Shown: in pieces, positions 7,544 to 15,510 of the stretch
Layout of the letters: every line of letters begins with the position of its first letter
Numbering within the stretch: the stretch's first letter is position 1
NCBI RefSeq assembly: GCF_964229645.1
Contig: NZ_CAXREX010000183.1
Span: 1 to 17,913, forward strand
DNA: 17,913 nt
DNA from: Nioella sp964229645
Lineage (GTDB): Bacteria > Pseudomonadota > Alphaproteobacteria > Rhodobacterales > Rhodobacteraceae
Direction of reading: 5' to 3'
Made by a program: the position numbers and the translations under genes
The notes under the pieces: generated by a model
Seen by the model: the letters and a program-made list of their open reading frames with translations, nothing else
Told to the model about the DNA's origin: nothing
Database searches by the model: none

Positions 7544-7885
7544 ATGACCAGCCACATCAAGATTCGCAAGGCAGCCGGCACCTGGGTTGTGCGCGCAGGC
7601 GGCGCGGTTCTGGGGGAATCGAAGAACGCGCTGGAACTGACCGAGGGCGACTATCCTGCCGTCATCTACTTCCCCCGCGACGATATCGGCATGGCCTTCC
7701 TCGACCGGTCCGAACAGACCAGCCATTGCCCGTTCAAGGGCGACGCGACCTATTATTCCATCGTGACCAAGAGCGACATCATCAAGAACGCGGCCTGGAG
7801 CTACGAGGCCCCCAATGCCGAGGTCGCCGAGATCGCGGGCTATCTGGCCTTTTACCCCAACATGGTCGCGGTCGAGAAACTCTGA
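7544..7885 (+). CDS. DUF427 domain protein
   Basis: This is a 113-residue single-domain protein. The family pattern is clear, with YFPRDDIGMAFLDRS, then SHCPFKGDATYYS, and further on AAWSYEAPNAEV followed by GYLAFYP. DUF427 proteins are small, probably cytosolic, beta-rich proteins without an established biochemical role; a conserved His-Cys-Pro-Phe-Lys-Gly segment lies in a likely pocket. The ATG at 7544 has a strong AGAGGGA six bases upstream, so it is preferred over an earlier in-frame start at 7451 that would overlap the aminopeptidase gene. It sits 73 bp behind that gene on the same strand and may be cotranscribed. The next gene points towards it. Confidence 0.9.
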   Translation: MTSHIKIRKAAGTWVVRAGGAVLGESKNALELTEGDYPAVIYFPRDDIGMAFLDRSEQTSHCPFKGDATYYSIVTKSDIIKNAAWSYEAPNAEVAEIAGYLAFYPNMVAVEKL

Positions 7886-7965
7886 TCCTCACCCGTGATG
7901 GCTCTTGCAGCCGGGGCAGTAGCATCTTCGGGCGAATTCGTCCCCTGCCCCCCTGCAACCGGTCA

Positions 7966-7982
7966 TGAGCCAAATCGGCTCA
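7966..7982. terminator. Small hairpin at the convergent gene junction
   Basis: TGAGCC (7966-7971) and GGCTCA (7977-7982) form a six-pair stem with a five-base loop, between the convergent DUF427 and CLC genes. The right arm includes the CLC stop codon. A broader GGGGCAG/CTGCCCC pairing lies to its left (7913-7954). Neither has a T tract, so a termination role is weakly supported. Confidence 0.25.
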
Positions 7983-9668
7983 GCTATGCTCTTCCGCCGC
8001 CGTGGCGGCCAGCGCCCGGTTATAGGCTTTCAGCGCATCCACCTGGTATAGCGCCCCGTCCAGCGCGGGCGGCGCATCGCCGGGGGCCAGCGTCACCACC
8101 GGAATGATGTCGAGCCCGGTGCGTTCGAAGATCGGCATCGCGCGTTCCAGCGTCGCGTTCCGGTCAAGATAGATCCCCTGCTCGATCAAGGTCAGCAACG
8201 CCTCGCTGTCCAGCCCGCGCGCGTCATCCAGCGGGCGCATCACCTTGCCCACCCGGAACATGGACAAGAGGTAAGCCTGGGGTCCTGCCGCCAGGTGGAT
8301 ATTGCGCCGCTCCAGTTGCGTGAGAAAGAAGGAGCGGTCGACCATGCGGCTGGCCACCGCCGTCGACAGCGAGACCGAGACCATCACCGCCAGACCGGTC
8401 TGCCAGTCGCCCGTCAGTTCGAAGACGATGAGCGTGGTGGAAATCGGCGCGCCCAGGACGGCAGCGGCCACCGCCCCCATCCCGGCGAGCGCATAGAGCG
8501 TTTCGGAGCCCGAGACATCGGGGAAGATCCCCGTCGCGATCAGGCCGAAGGCCAGGCCCGTCAGGGCGCCGATCATCAGCGATGGCGAAAAGACCCCGCC
8601 GCCCATGCGGCCCGCGATGGTGATGCCCACGGCCAGCACCTTGAGCACCGCGAAGACGATGGCCTCGTGCAGCAGAAGCTGCCCCGTCAGCGCCGCCGAG
8701 GTCGTCTCGTAGCCCACGCCGATGATATGGGGAAAGGCGATGGCGATCCCGCCCAGAAGCGCCCCGGCCAGCGCCGGGCGCAGCCAGCGCGGAATGCCCG
8801 TCAGGCGCTGCACCAGCGTGCCCAGGTCATCGGCCCAGAAGACACCCCGCATGAAGACGGCAGCGATGACGCCCGCCAGCAGGCCCAGGATCAGGAAGGC
8901 GGGCAGTTCCACGTAAAATTGCAGCGCGCTGTCCGACCCGAGGTGAAACTCGGTCATGTCGCCGAATTCCAGCCGGTTGATGACGGTGCCGGCAACCGAG
9001 GCGATGACGATGGGGGCAAAGGCATGCACGGCGAAGTGGCGCAGCACCACTTCCAGCGCGAAAAGGGCACCTGCAATGGGCGCGTTGAAGGAGGCCGAGA
9101 CAGCCGCGGCCACCGCGCAGCCCAATAGGTCGCGCCCGGTGATGCCGTCGGCCCGGATCCAGTCCGACACGCGTGACGAGATGACCGCGGCCAGGTGCAC
9201 AACCGGCCCTTCGCGTCCCGTCGAACCGCCCGAGGACAGGGTGATGAGCGACGCCAGCGCCGAGGCAAGGCCTGCCTTCTGCTCGACCCGGCCATCGGCA
9301 AGCGCCGCGCCCTCTATCACGTCGGCCACCGCGCGCACGCGCCCATCGGGTGTGAACCAATGCAGGATCAGCCCCACGACAAGCCCACCGATGATCGGCA
9401 CCACGAGGATCAGGAACCAGGGCAGGCCCTCGGCGAAGCTGTGCAGCATGCGCGGGTCTTCGACCCCGTAGATCGAGCGTTGCAGCCAGTCGATGCCCTT
9501 GCGAAAGAAGAGCGCCGCAAAGCCCGCCGCAATCCCCACGGCCAGCGCGATGAACCAGAACTGCACCTGGCTCGGCCCCTTGTGGCGCAGCACCTCCCAG
9601 CCCCCGCGCGCGGCAGTCACGGCCTGGCTCAGCTGCTCTCGCAGGAATGGCTGTCGCTCGCCCTGCAC
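7980..9668 (-). CDS. CLC-family chloride channel/transporter with C-terminal CBS-like region
   Basis: This integral membrane protein of 562 residues has the CLC fold: about ten hydrophobic stretches from residue 30 to 425, then a soluble C-terminal region with one recognisable CBS-like half (LDRNATLERAMPIFERTG). The gating glutamate motif GREGP is present (E153), as is the selectivity motif GVFSP (358-362, F360). The first selectivity motif GSGIP is not recognisable; the aligned stretch reads GRVRAVADVI (109-118). At the position of the internal proton glutamate of E. coli ClC-ec1 (E203), this protein has valine (V207, in LFALEVV). I chose the GTG at 9668 because AGGAG lies exactly seven bases upstream; an earlier in-frame GTG at 9701 would add 11 residues. 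The gene is convergent with the DUF427 gene and follows recN on the same strand after 203 bp. Confidence 0.92.
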   Translation of the reverse strand: MQGERQPFLREQLSQAVTAARGGWEVLRHKGPSQVQFWFIALAVGIAAGFAALFFRKGIDWLQRSIYGVEDPRMLHSFAEGLPWFLILVVPIIGGLVVGLILHWFTPDGRVRAVADVIEGAALADGRVEQKAGLASALASLITLSSGGSTGREGPVVHLAAVISSRVSDWIRADGITGRDLLGCAVAAAVSASFNAPIAGALFALEVVLRHFAVHAFAPIVIASVAGTVINRLEFGDMTEFHLGSDSALQFYVELPAFLILGLLAGVIAAVFMRGVFWADDLGTLVQRLTGIPRWLRPALAGALLGGIAIAFPHIIGVGYETTSAALTGQLLLHEAIVFAVLKVLAVGITIAGRMGGGVFSPSLMIGALTGLAFGLIATGIFPDVSGSETLYALAGMGAVAAAVLGAPISTTLIVFELTGDWQTGLAVMVSVSLSTAVASRMVDRSFFLTQLERRNIHLAAGPQAYLLSMFRVGKVMRPLDDARGLDSEALLTLIEQGIYLDRNATLERAMPIFERTGLDIIPVVTLAPGDAPPALDGALYQVDALKAYNRALAATAAEEHS

Positions 9669-9801
9669 CGGCGTGCTCCTCGTCTCTCGCCTGGCCCGCA
9701 CGTGCTTGGCGGGGCCTCCATTCCATCCCTAACCGCTTTTGCCGCCCATGAAAATCGCGATGTCGGAGCCGCTTGCCCGCGGCAGCTGCGGGGCGAGGAT
9801 G

Positions 9802-9819
9802 CCTCCGCGCAAGCGGAGG
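9802..9819. terminator. Hairpin downstream of recN
   Basis: CCTCCGC (9802-9808) pairs perfectly with GCGGAGG (9813-9819) around a GCAA loop. It lies 53 bases beyond the recN stop. A second, looser inverted pair GTTGAC/GTCAAC (9819-9824 and 9840-9845) lies between it and recN. No T tract follows on the minus strand, so it may be a processing or stability element rather than an intrinsic terminator. I see no gene between recN and the CLC gene (9669-9871). Confidence 0.3.
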
Positions 9820-9871
9820 TTGACGAGCCGCGCTCCCCGGTCAACGCGCCTGGGGCGCGCGGCGAAACCGC

Positions 9872-11521
9872 TTACGGGGTCAGAAGCGCCCGCGCCGCAT
9901 CGCGTGCCGCTTCGGAAACGGTGTCGCCCGACAGCATCCGCGCCACCTCGTCCACCCGTGCCGCGGCATCGAGCGGCACCACCCGGCTCAGCGTCATCTC
10001 GCCCTCGACGCGCTTTTCCACTCGCCAGTGATGCGCGCCAAGCGCGGCCACCTGCGGCGAATGGGTGACCACCAGGACCTGCCCGCCCTCGGCGAGGGAA
10101 GCCAGCCGGCGGCCGACGGCATCGGCGGTCGCACCGCCCACGCCCCGGTCGATCTCGTCGAAGATCATGGTCAGGCCGCTCGTCCGTTCGCTCAGGCAGA
10201 CCTTCATCGCCAGCAGGAAGCGCGATAGTTCCCCGCCCGAGGCCACGCGGTTGAGCGGGCCGATCGGCGCGCCGGGATTGGTGCGCGCGGCAAAGGTCAC
10301 CGAGTCCTGCCCCGTGGGGCCCGGATCGGCGGCGGCAATCTCGGTCACGAAAACCGCCCGTTCCATCTTGAGCGGGGCAAGCTCCTGCATGATGCGGGCG
10401 TCAAGCCGCAGCGCGGCCTCGGCCCGCGCCGCGCTCAGCCGCCCTGCCGCCGCCTCGTAGGCCGCGCGGGCCTTTCCCAGGTCAGCCTTCAGCGCATCGA
10501 GATGCGCGGCCGAGCTGTCCAGCGCCTCCAGCCGCGTGCGCAGCTCCCCGGCGAAATTGCCCAGTTCATCGGCCAGCACCCCGTGCTTGCGCGCCAGCGC
10601 CCGCAGCGCGAAGAGCCGCTCTTCGGTCTCTTCCAGCTCCGCGGGGTTGAAACTCAGCTGGTCCGCGAAGGCCTCGACCCCGGCCTGCGCCTCGCCCAGG
10701 TCGACAAGCGCACGCTCCAGCGCGGCAAGCGGGGCCTCCAGCGCGCCTTCCGCCTTGTCCGACAACCCGTCCATCCAGCGCAGCGCATCGCCAAGCGCGC
10801 CCTCGCCGCCCTGCGGCCCGAGCGCCTCGATCACGCGGGCCACGTCGGCGCGCATCTTCTCGGCCCCCTGCATCAGGCGGCGGCGCGCGTCGAGCTCCTC
10901 TTCCTCGCCCGGATGCGGGTCGAGCGCGTCAAGCTCGGCCACCGCGTGGCGCAGGAAATCCTCCTCGGCCTTCAGCTCGGCCGCCTCGGCCTCGGCCGCC
11001 GACAGCGCCCGCGCCGCGCCCGAAACCGCGCGCCACAGCCCCGCCACCTCGTCGCGCAGGGGCCCGAGCGCCCCGAATTCGTCCAGCAGGTCGCGATGCA
11101 CGCGCGGGTCCAGAAGGCCCCGGTCATCCTGCTGGCCATGCAGTTCCACCAGCGTGTCCGAAAGCGCCCGCAGCACCTCGCCCGACACCCGCCGGTCATT
11201 GACCCAGGCGGTCTTGCGCCCCTGGGCGGTGTTCACCCGACGCAGGATCAGCTCCTCGCCACCCGGCAGGCCCGCATCTTCCAGCACCGCATGGGCCCCG
11301 TGGCCCTTGGGCAGGTCGAAAACCGCCTCCACTTCGCCCTGCTCGGCACCTGCGCGCACCAGGTCGGCCCGACCCCGCCAGCCCAGGACGAAGCCAAGCG
11401 AGTCGAGCAGGATCGACTTGCCCGCCCCGGTTTCCCCGGTCAGCACGTTGAGGCCCGGCTGGAAGCTCAGCTCCAGCCGGTCGATGATCAGCATGTTTCG
11501 GATGTCGAGGCTACGCAGCAT
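9872..11521 (-). CDS. recN: DNA repair ATPase RecN
   Basis: The 549-residue product is a full-length SMC-like RecN (family about 550). An N-terminal ATPase half has Walker A GETGAGKS (29-36). A long Ala/Glu/Leu-rich coiled-coil middle (about 150-360) follows. The C-terminal ATPase half has the ABC-type signature ASGGELSR, Walker B TMIFDEIDRG and an H-loop in VVTHSPQVAALG. RecN acts in the cytosol early in recombinational repair of double-strand breaks, tethering DNA. The start MLRSLDIRNMLIIDRLEL matches the family N-terminus. It begins 24 bp after the bamD stop with no strong separate ribosome binding site, so cotranscription and coupling with bamD are likely. The bamD-recN order is common in this lineage. 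No LexA box is obvious in front of it. Confidence 0.96.
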   Translation of the reverse strand: MLRSLDIRNMLIIDRLELSFQPGLNVLTGETGAGKSILLDSLGFVLGWRGRADLVRAGAEQGEVEAVFDLPKGHGAHAVLEDAGLPGGEELILRRVNTAQGRKTAWVNDRRVSGEVLRALSDTLVELHGQQDDRGLLDPRVHRDLLDEFGALGPLRDEVAGLWRAVSGAARALSAAEAEAAELKAEEDFLRHAVAELDALDPHPGEEEELDARRRLMQGAEKMRADVARVIEALGPQGGEGALGDALRWMDGLSDKAEGALEAPLAALERALVDLGEAQAGVEAFADQLSFNPAELEETEERLFALRALARKHGVLADELGNFAGELRTRLEALDSSAAHLDALKADLGKARAAYEAAAGRLSAARAEAALRLDARIMQELAPLKMERAVFVTEIAAADPGPTGQDSVTFAARTNPGAPIGPLNRVASGGELSRFLLAMKVCLSERTSGLTMIFDEIDRGVGGATADAVGRRLASLAEGGQVLVVTHSPQVAALGAHHWRVEKRVEGEMTLSRVVPLDAAARVDEVARMLSGDTVSEAARDAARALLTP

Positions 11522-11545
11522 CCCTGGCCCCAGTTCCCCTGCCGG

Positions 11546-12415
11546 TCAGAGCCACTCCCCGCGCACGGTCTGTTGCCAGATCTCGCGCAGCCAGCTTTCG
11601 CCCGCGGCTTCCGGCGCCAGGTCCTGGTTGTTGAGCAGGCGGAAGGCGTCGTCGTAGAAGGGCGAGGACTGGAAGTTATGGCCGAGGATCGCGGCGGCTG
11701 TCTGCGCCTCCTGCGGCAGGCCGAGCGCCAGGTAGGATTCGACGAGACGCAGCAGCGCTTCGGGCGTGTGGCTTGTGGTCTGGAACTGTTCCACCACCGC
11801 GCGGAAGCGGTTGATGGCGGCAACATAGTTCTGACGACGCAGATAGTAGCGACCGATCTCCATCTCCTTGCCGGCGAGATGGTCGAAGGCCACGTCGAAT
11901 TTCAGGATCGCCGAAGCGGCATATTCGCTGTCGGGATAGCGCTCGATCACCACCCGCAGCGCTTGCAGCGCCTGGTAGGTCAGGCCTTGGTCGCGGCCCA
12001 CCTGGTCGATCTGGTCGTAATAGGACAGCGCCAGCAGATACTGCGCATAGGCGGCATCCTCGTCGGCGGGGTAGAAATCGAGGAAGCGCTGCGCGGTGGC
12101 GCGGCTGTTCTCGTAATCCTGGTCCTGGTGATAGGCATAGGTCGCCATGATCAGCGCGCGGCGGGCCCAGTCCGAATAGGGATGCAGGCGTTCGACTTCG
12201 AGGAAGAGTTCGGCAGCCCGATCGGCGTTACCGTCTTCCAGCGCGGCTTCGGCCTGCTGGTAGATCGGCTGTGCGTCCATTTCCTCCAGCGGCACTTCGT
12301 CATTGCCGCGGTTCCACCAGCCGCCGCCACCGCCACAGGCAGACACGGACAGAAGCAGACACAGGGCCAGACCTGCCTTAATACCGGATCCCAGCACTCC
12401 CCGCCCCCGTTTCAT
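11546..12415 (-). CDS. bamD: Outer membrane protein assembly factor BamD (ComL)
   Basis: This is a lipoprotein of 289 residues built from TPR repeats, the essential partner of BamA in inserting beta-barrel proteins into the outer membrane. The signal peptide ends in a VSAC lipobox (cysteine 27 from the chosen start), followed by a Gly run and then tandem TPR helices with typical BamD text: PIYQQAEAAL, AAELFLEVERLHPYSDWA, QRFLDFYPADEDAAYAQYL and QALRVVIERYPDSEYA. I chose the ATG at 12415 because GAGG lies nine bases upstream. An in-frame ATG at 12430 lies only 15 bases earlier, has no visible ribosome binding site, and would add five residues, so the choice is uncertain. It sits between lpxC and recN, all on the minus strand, in the usual alphaproteobacterial order. 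A 112-bp gap precedes it; only weak promoter-like sequence is visible there. Confidence 0.95.
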   Translation of the reverse strand: MKRGRGVLGSGIKAGLALCLLLSVSACGGGGGWWNRGNDEVPLEEMDAQPIYQQAEAALEDGNADRAAELFLEVERLHPYSDWARRALIMATYAYHQDQDYENSRATAQRFLDFYPADEDAAYAQYLLALSYYDQIDQVGRDQGLTYQALQALRVVIERYPDSEYAASAILKFDVAFDHLAGKEMEIGRYYLRRQNYVAAINRFRAVVEQFQTTSHTPEALLRLVESYLALGLPQEAQTAAAILGHNFQSSPFYDDAFRLLNNQDLAPEAAGESWLREIWQQTVRGEWL

Positions 12416-12519
12416 TGCCCGAAACCTCATCAGTCACGTGCGGCAGGCTTGCGCGCCTGCCCTCTCTGGCATTGGTCCTAGCACATTAATTCTGAGGGCA
12501 AAACGCCTGAATCGCCTCT

Positions 12520-12536
12520 GTTGCGTTTCACGCAAC
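12520..12536 (-). other. Hairpin spanning the lpxC stop codon
   Basis: GTTGCGT and ACGCAAC form a perfect seven-pair stem with a three-base loop, and the lpxC stop codon (12528-12530) lies inside it. There is no T tract, so it is not a standard terminator. It could modestly stabilise the lpxC mRNA or separate it from bamD. Confidence 0.3.
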
Positions 12537-13451
12537 GGCCGACAGATCCTCGGGGTGCAGGTCCACGCCGGGAAGCTGCGCGGCCTGTTCGGGCGTGCAT
12601 TCCACAAGGCGCCAGGCACCGGGGGTGGAAAAAAGCTTGCGCAGAAGCTGGTTGGTCAGCATGTGGCCGGACCGGATGCCTTCGTATTCGCCCAGGATCG
12701 GGGCCCCGGCCAGGGCCAGGTCGCCAAGCGCGTCCAGCATCTTGTGGCGCACCGGTTCATCCTCGTGGCGCAGGCCACCGGGGCTGACCACGTCATCGCC
12801 ATCGACGACCACGGCGTTTTCACCGGGGACGCCCCCAAGCGCGAGGCCATTGGCCTGCATCATCTCCACGTCCGACAGGCGGCAGAAGGTGCGGCTGTCG
12901 CACAGCTCGCGCACGAAATGGCCGTTGCACAGTTCGATGCGGCGGCTCTGGCGGCCGATCGCGGCGTCGGGAAACTCGATGTCGAAGCTCATCTTCATGG
13001 TGTCGGCCGGGCGCAGCGTGGCGCGGGCCTCGCCCATCTCGACGGACACTTCCATGAGCACTTCGATCGCGTTGACCGATACGCCCTGCCCCTGGATGCC
13101 CCGGGACAGAAGCCCGCGCACGATGGGCGCGGCCGAGCCGTCGAGGATCGGAACCTCGGGGCCGTCGATCTCGATCAGCGCGTTATGCACGCCGCACCCC
13201 GCCAGGGCCGCCATCAGGTGCTCGATGGTCGAGACCTCAACGCCCGCATCGTTGCGCAGGCTTGTGCAAAGCTGGCTGTTGGGAACCAGGTCGAAACGGG
13301 CCGGGATCATGTTGTCGCGGTCGGTGATGTCGACACGACGGAACCAGATGCCGAAGGAGGCTGCCGCCGGATGCACGGTCAGACGCGCCGGACGCCCGGA
13401 ATGAAGGCCCGCGCCCGCGAACTGAACCGATGATCTGATGGTTGCCTGCAA
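12528..13451 (-). CDS. lpxC: UDP-3-O-acyl-N-acetylglucosamine deacetylase LpxC
   Basis: LpxC catalyses the committed step of lipid A synthesis, a Zn2+-dependent deacetylation in the cytosol. The zinc ligands and catalytic residues are all present: E77 and H78 in TIEHLMAA, H236 and D240 in RHKMLDALGD, and H263 in SGHMLTN. The N-terminal family motif GLHSGRPARLTV is also present. I chose a TTG start at 13451, giving 307 residues. The protein then begins MQATIRSSVQF like its relatives, the catalytic residues fall one or two positions from their E. coli numbers, and GGAG lies six bases upstream (13458-13461). The frame is open to an ATG at 13583, but those 44 extra residues are unlike any LpxC and that ATG has no well-placed ribosome binding site. 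A terminator separates it from ftsZ, so it probably has its own promoter in 13452-13690. Confidence 0.95.
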   Translation of the reverse strand: MQATIRSSVQFAGAGLHSGRPARLTVHPAAASFGIWFRRVDITDRDNMIPARFDLVPNSQLCTSLRNDAGVEVSTIEHLMAALAGCGVHNALIEIDGPEVPILDGSAAPIVRGLLSRGIQGQGVSVNAIEVLMEVSVEMGEARATLRPADTMKMSFDIEFPDAAIGRQSRRIELCNGHFVRELCDSRTFCRLSDVEMMQANGLALGGVPGENAVVVDGDDVVSPGGLRHEDEPVRHKMLDALGDLALAGAPILGEYEGIRSGHMLTNQLLRKLFSTPGAWRLVECTPEQAAQLPGVDLHPEDLSAVA

Positions 13452-13693
13452 GGCATGCTCCAGTCGTTGTCCCACCCAGGAGAGGACCCGAGCCAACTGG
13501 CCTGGCAGACTTGCATCCGGTCCCCTGCACGCCCGCGCTCCCCGAAGGTGACGTTGACGTGAACAAGGGCTTACCCCTGTCATACCTGTTTAACAATTCA
13601 AGGATTGTGACTCGCTGCAACAAAGCCGGATTCGGTCGGCGGAAACTTGCCAATACCATTTCAACCCGCGCCCATGGCCCTGATTTACAACGG

Positions 13694-13719
13694 AAAAGGG
13701 CCACCCCGGCGGGTGGCCC
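13694..13719 (-). terminator. Rho-independent terminator after ftsZ
   Basis: On the minus strand GGGCCACC and GGTGGCCC form a perfect eight-pair GC-rich stem around CGCCGG, immediately followed by TTTT (plus-strand AAAA at 13694-13697). It lies 24 bases after the ftsZ stop. This is the clearest intrinsic terminator in the window, and it implies that most ftsZ transcripts do not run into lpxC. Confidence 0.8.
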
Positions 13720-13743
13720 CATTTGTTTCAAAGTGACGCTTGG

Positions 13744-15333
13744 TCAGTTCGCCTGGCGGCGCAGGAAGGCGGGGATTTCAATGCGATCCTGTTCGGGATC
13801 GACATGTTCCTCGTCGTGATGCGCCCGCGATTGCAGGCTCGGCTGACGGCGCTGCGTCGGGACCGGGGCATCTTCGCCATGGCCCGTCATGCGGTTGATC
13901 AGCGAGTTGATGCCGAAGCCACCCTTGCGTGCGGCGGGCTCTGCCTGCGGGGCAGGCTCCACGGCGCGCGGGGCGCTGCCCGGACGGTCCTTGGCGATGG
14001 CGTCGCGCAGGCGGGCCAGCGTCTCGGGCGAGGGATGCCCGGCATTGGCGCGGGGCGCGACATACTCGTCTGCGGCCGGCTCCATGGCGCGCGGCTGCGG
14101 GGCCGGAGCCTCTGCAACCGGCTGGTAGGCCGGTGCCGGAACGTCGTCATCCTCGAAAAGGTCCTCGGCCTGCTCATGCGCGGTTTCGGCGTCGAAGCGG
14201 GCAAAGAGGCTCGGCTCGGCGGTCGCTTCCATCGGCGCGTTCTCGTCCTCGTCCACTTCCTCGAAGACCGGGGCCGGCGCGGCTGCCATTGCGGCGGCGC
14301 CACGGCCCGAGGCGATCGACTCGGTGTGCATCCGGCGCATCGGCGCGGGGATGTCCTGCACCACTTCGGCGGCATCGATGCCGGTGGCGACGACGCTGAC
14401 GCGCATCTTGCCTTCCATCTCGGTATCGAGCGTCGAGCCCACGATGATGTTCGCTTCCGGGTCCACTTCCTCGCGGATGCGGTTGGCCGCCTCGTCCAGC
14501 TCGAACAGGGTCAGGTCATAGCCGCCGGTGATGTTGATCAGAACGCCGCGGGCGCCCTTGAGGCTGATCTCGTCGAGCAGCGGGTTGGCACTGGCGCGCT
14601 CAGCGGCCTGGATCGCGCGATCCTCGCCCTCGCTTTCGCCGGTGCCCATCATCGCCTTGCCCCTCTCGTTCATCACCGCGCGGACGTCGGCGACGTCGAG
14701 GTTGATCAGGCCCGGACGGACCATGAGGTCGGTCACGCCCTTGACGCCCTGGTAGAGAACGTCATCGGCCATCGAGAAGGCCTCGGTGAAGGTGGTCTTT
14801 TCATTCGCCAGCCGGAACAGGTTCTGGTTGGGGATGATGATCAGCGTGTCGACGACCTTTTGAAGGGCTTCGATGCCCTCGTCGGCCTGGCGCATGCGCT
14901 TGGCGCCTTCGAACTGGAAGGGCTTGGTCACCACGCCGACGGTCAGAACGCCCAGCTCCCGAGCGGCCTGCGCGATGATGGGTGCCGCGCCGGTGCCGGT
15001 GCCACCGCCCATGCCGGCGGTGATGAAGCACATATGCGAGCCGACCAGGTGGTCGACGATGGTTTCAATGCTTTCCTCGGCAGCCGAGGCGCCAACGGCG
15101 GGCCGTGCACCGGCACCCAGACCCTCGGTCACCTTCGCACCCATCTGGATGCGGCTCGTGGCGCGGGACTGTGCCAGCGCTTGCGAGTCGGTGTTGGCAA
15201 CGACGAATTCACAGCCGTCGAGCGCCTGGTCAATCATGTTGTTGACGGCATTGCCGCCTGCCCCACCAACGCCGAAAACGGTGATGCGCGGCTTCAGTTC
15301 CGGGGTATCCGGCACGGTCAGATTAAGGGTCAT
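13744..15333 (-). CDS. ftsZ: Cell division GTPase FtsZ
   Basis: FtsZ is the tubulin homologue that forms the division ring. The 529-residue product has the GTPase core in residues 1 to about 325. It contains GGAGGN (23-28), the tubulin signature GGGTGTG (109-115) and the T7 synergy loop NLDVAD (211-216), which completes the GTP site of the next subunit. A long Ala/Pro/Glu-rich disordered linker of about 190 residues follows. The last residues, DRIEIPAFLRRQAN, are the conserved C-terminal peptide that binds FtsA and other partners. The total is much longer than E. coli FtsZ but normal for alphaproteobacteria, which have long linkers. The ATG at 15333 fits the family start, though only a weak AGG lies upstream. 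A 248-bp region separates it from ftsA, and a strong terminator follows, so it can be expressed alone. Confidence 0.97.
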   Translation of the reverse strand: MTLNLTVPDTPELKPRITVFGVGGAGGNAVNNMIDQALDGCEFVVANTDSQALAQSRATSRIQMGAKVTEGLGAGARPAVGASAAEESIETIVDHLVGSHMCFITAGMGGGTGTGAAPIIAQAARELGVLTVGVVTKPFQFEGAKRMRQADEGIEALQKVVDTLIIIPNQNLFRLANEKTTFTEAFSMADDVLYQGVKGVTDLMVRPGLINLDVADVRAVMNERGKAMMGTGESEGEDRAIQAAERASANPLLDEISLKGARGVLINITGGYDLTLFELDEAANRIREEVDPEANIIVGSTLDTEMEGKMRVSVVATGIDAAEVVQDIPAPMRRMHTESIASGRGAAAMAAAPAPVFEEVDEDENAPMEATAEPSLFARFDAETAHEQAEDLFEDDDVPAPAYQPVAEAPAPQPRAMEPAADEYVAPRANAGHPSPETLARLRDAIAKDRPGSAPRAVEPAPQAEPAARKGGFGINSLINRMTGHGEDAPVPTQRRQPSLQSRAHHDEEHVDPEQDRIEIPAFLRRQAN

Positions 15334-15411
15334 TAGAAAGTCCGCCTGTCATTTTTGATTGTGGCCCCGATCTTTCTGCCGGATGGCCGGTTCCTGCCTG
15401 ATTTGCCGTAA

Positions 15412-15440
15412 ATGCTACCGCGTTAACCCGCTAAGGTCAC
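15412..15440 (-). promoter_or_regulatory. Candidate ftsZ promoter
   Basis: Read on the minus strand, GTGACC (15440-15435) is followed after exactly 17 bases by TAGCAT (15417-15412); each hexamer matches the sigma-70 consensus at four of six positions. It would start transcripts about 70-75 bases before the ftsZ ATG. A GTTAAC sequence, resembling a CtrA half-site, lies in the spacer (15422-15427). Confidence 0.35.
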
Positions 15441-15471
15441 GCGAAAATTGGCAGAATACCGCGAAATATTG
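15441..15471. repeat. Two GCGAAA-ATTG motifs 20 bp apart upstream of the ftsZ promoter
   Basis: GCGAAAATTG (15441-15450) and GCGAAATATTG (15461-15471) are near-identical and begin exactly 20 bp apart, about two helical turns. They lie immediately upstream of the candidate -35 element of ftsZ, where an activator would bind. The repetition is visible; a regulatory role is inference. Confidence 0.35.
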
Positions 15472-15488
15472 ATTGGAATCGGGTGCGA

Positions 15489-15510
15489 TTGGCGGGATTT
15501 CGCCCGCCAA
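15489..15510. other. Perfect hairpin between ftsA and ftsZ
   Basis: TTGGCGGG (15489-15496) and CCCGCCAA (15503-15510) form a perfect eight-pair stem with a six-base loop, 72 bases beyond the ftsA stop in the direction of transcription. No T tract follows. It could partly terminate or stabilise the ftsQ-ftsA transcript before the ftsZ promoter region. Confidence 0.4.

Noticed and set aside
10502..12481. 659-codon open frame on the plus strand opposite recN and bamD
   Set aside because: It spans two well-supported genes and their spacer; composition is a GC-rich artefact rich in Arg, Gln and His.
13723..15336. 537-codon open frame on the plus strand opposite ftsZ
   Set aside because: It mirrors ftsZ almost exactly, shows no domain, and is expected from third-position GC bias.
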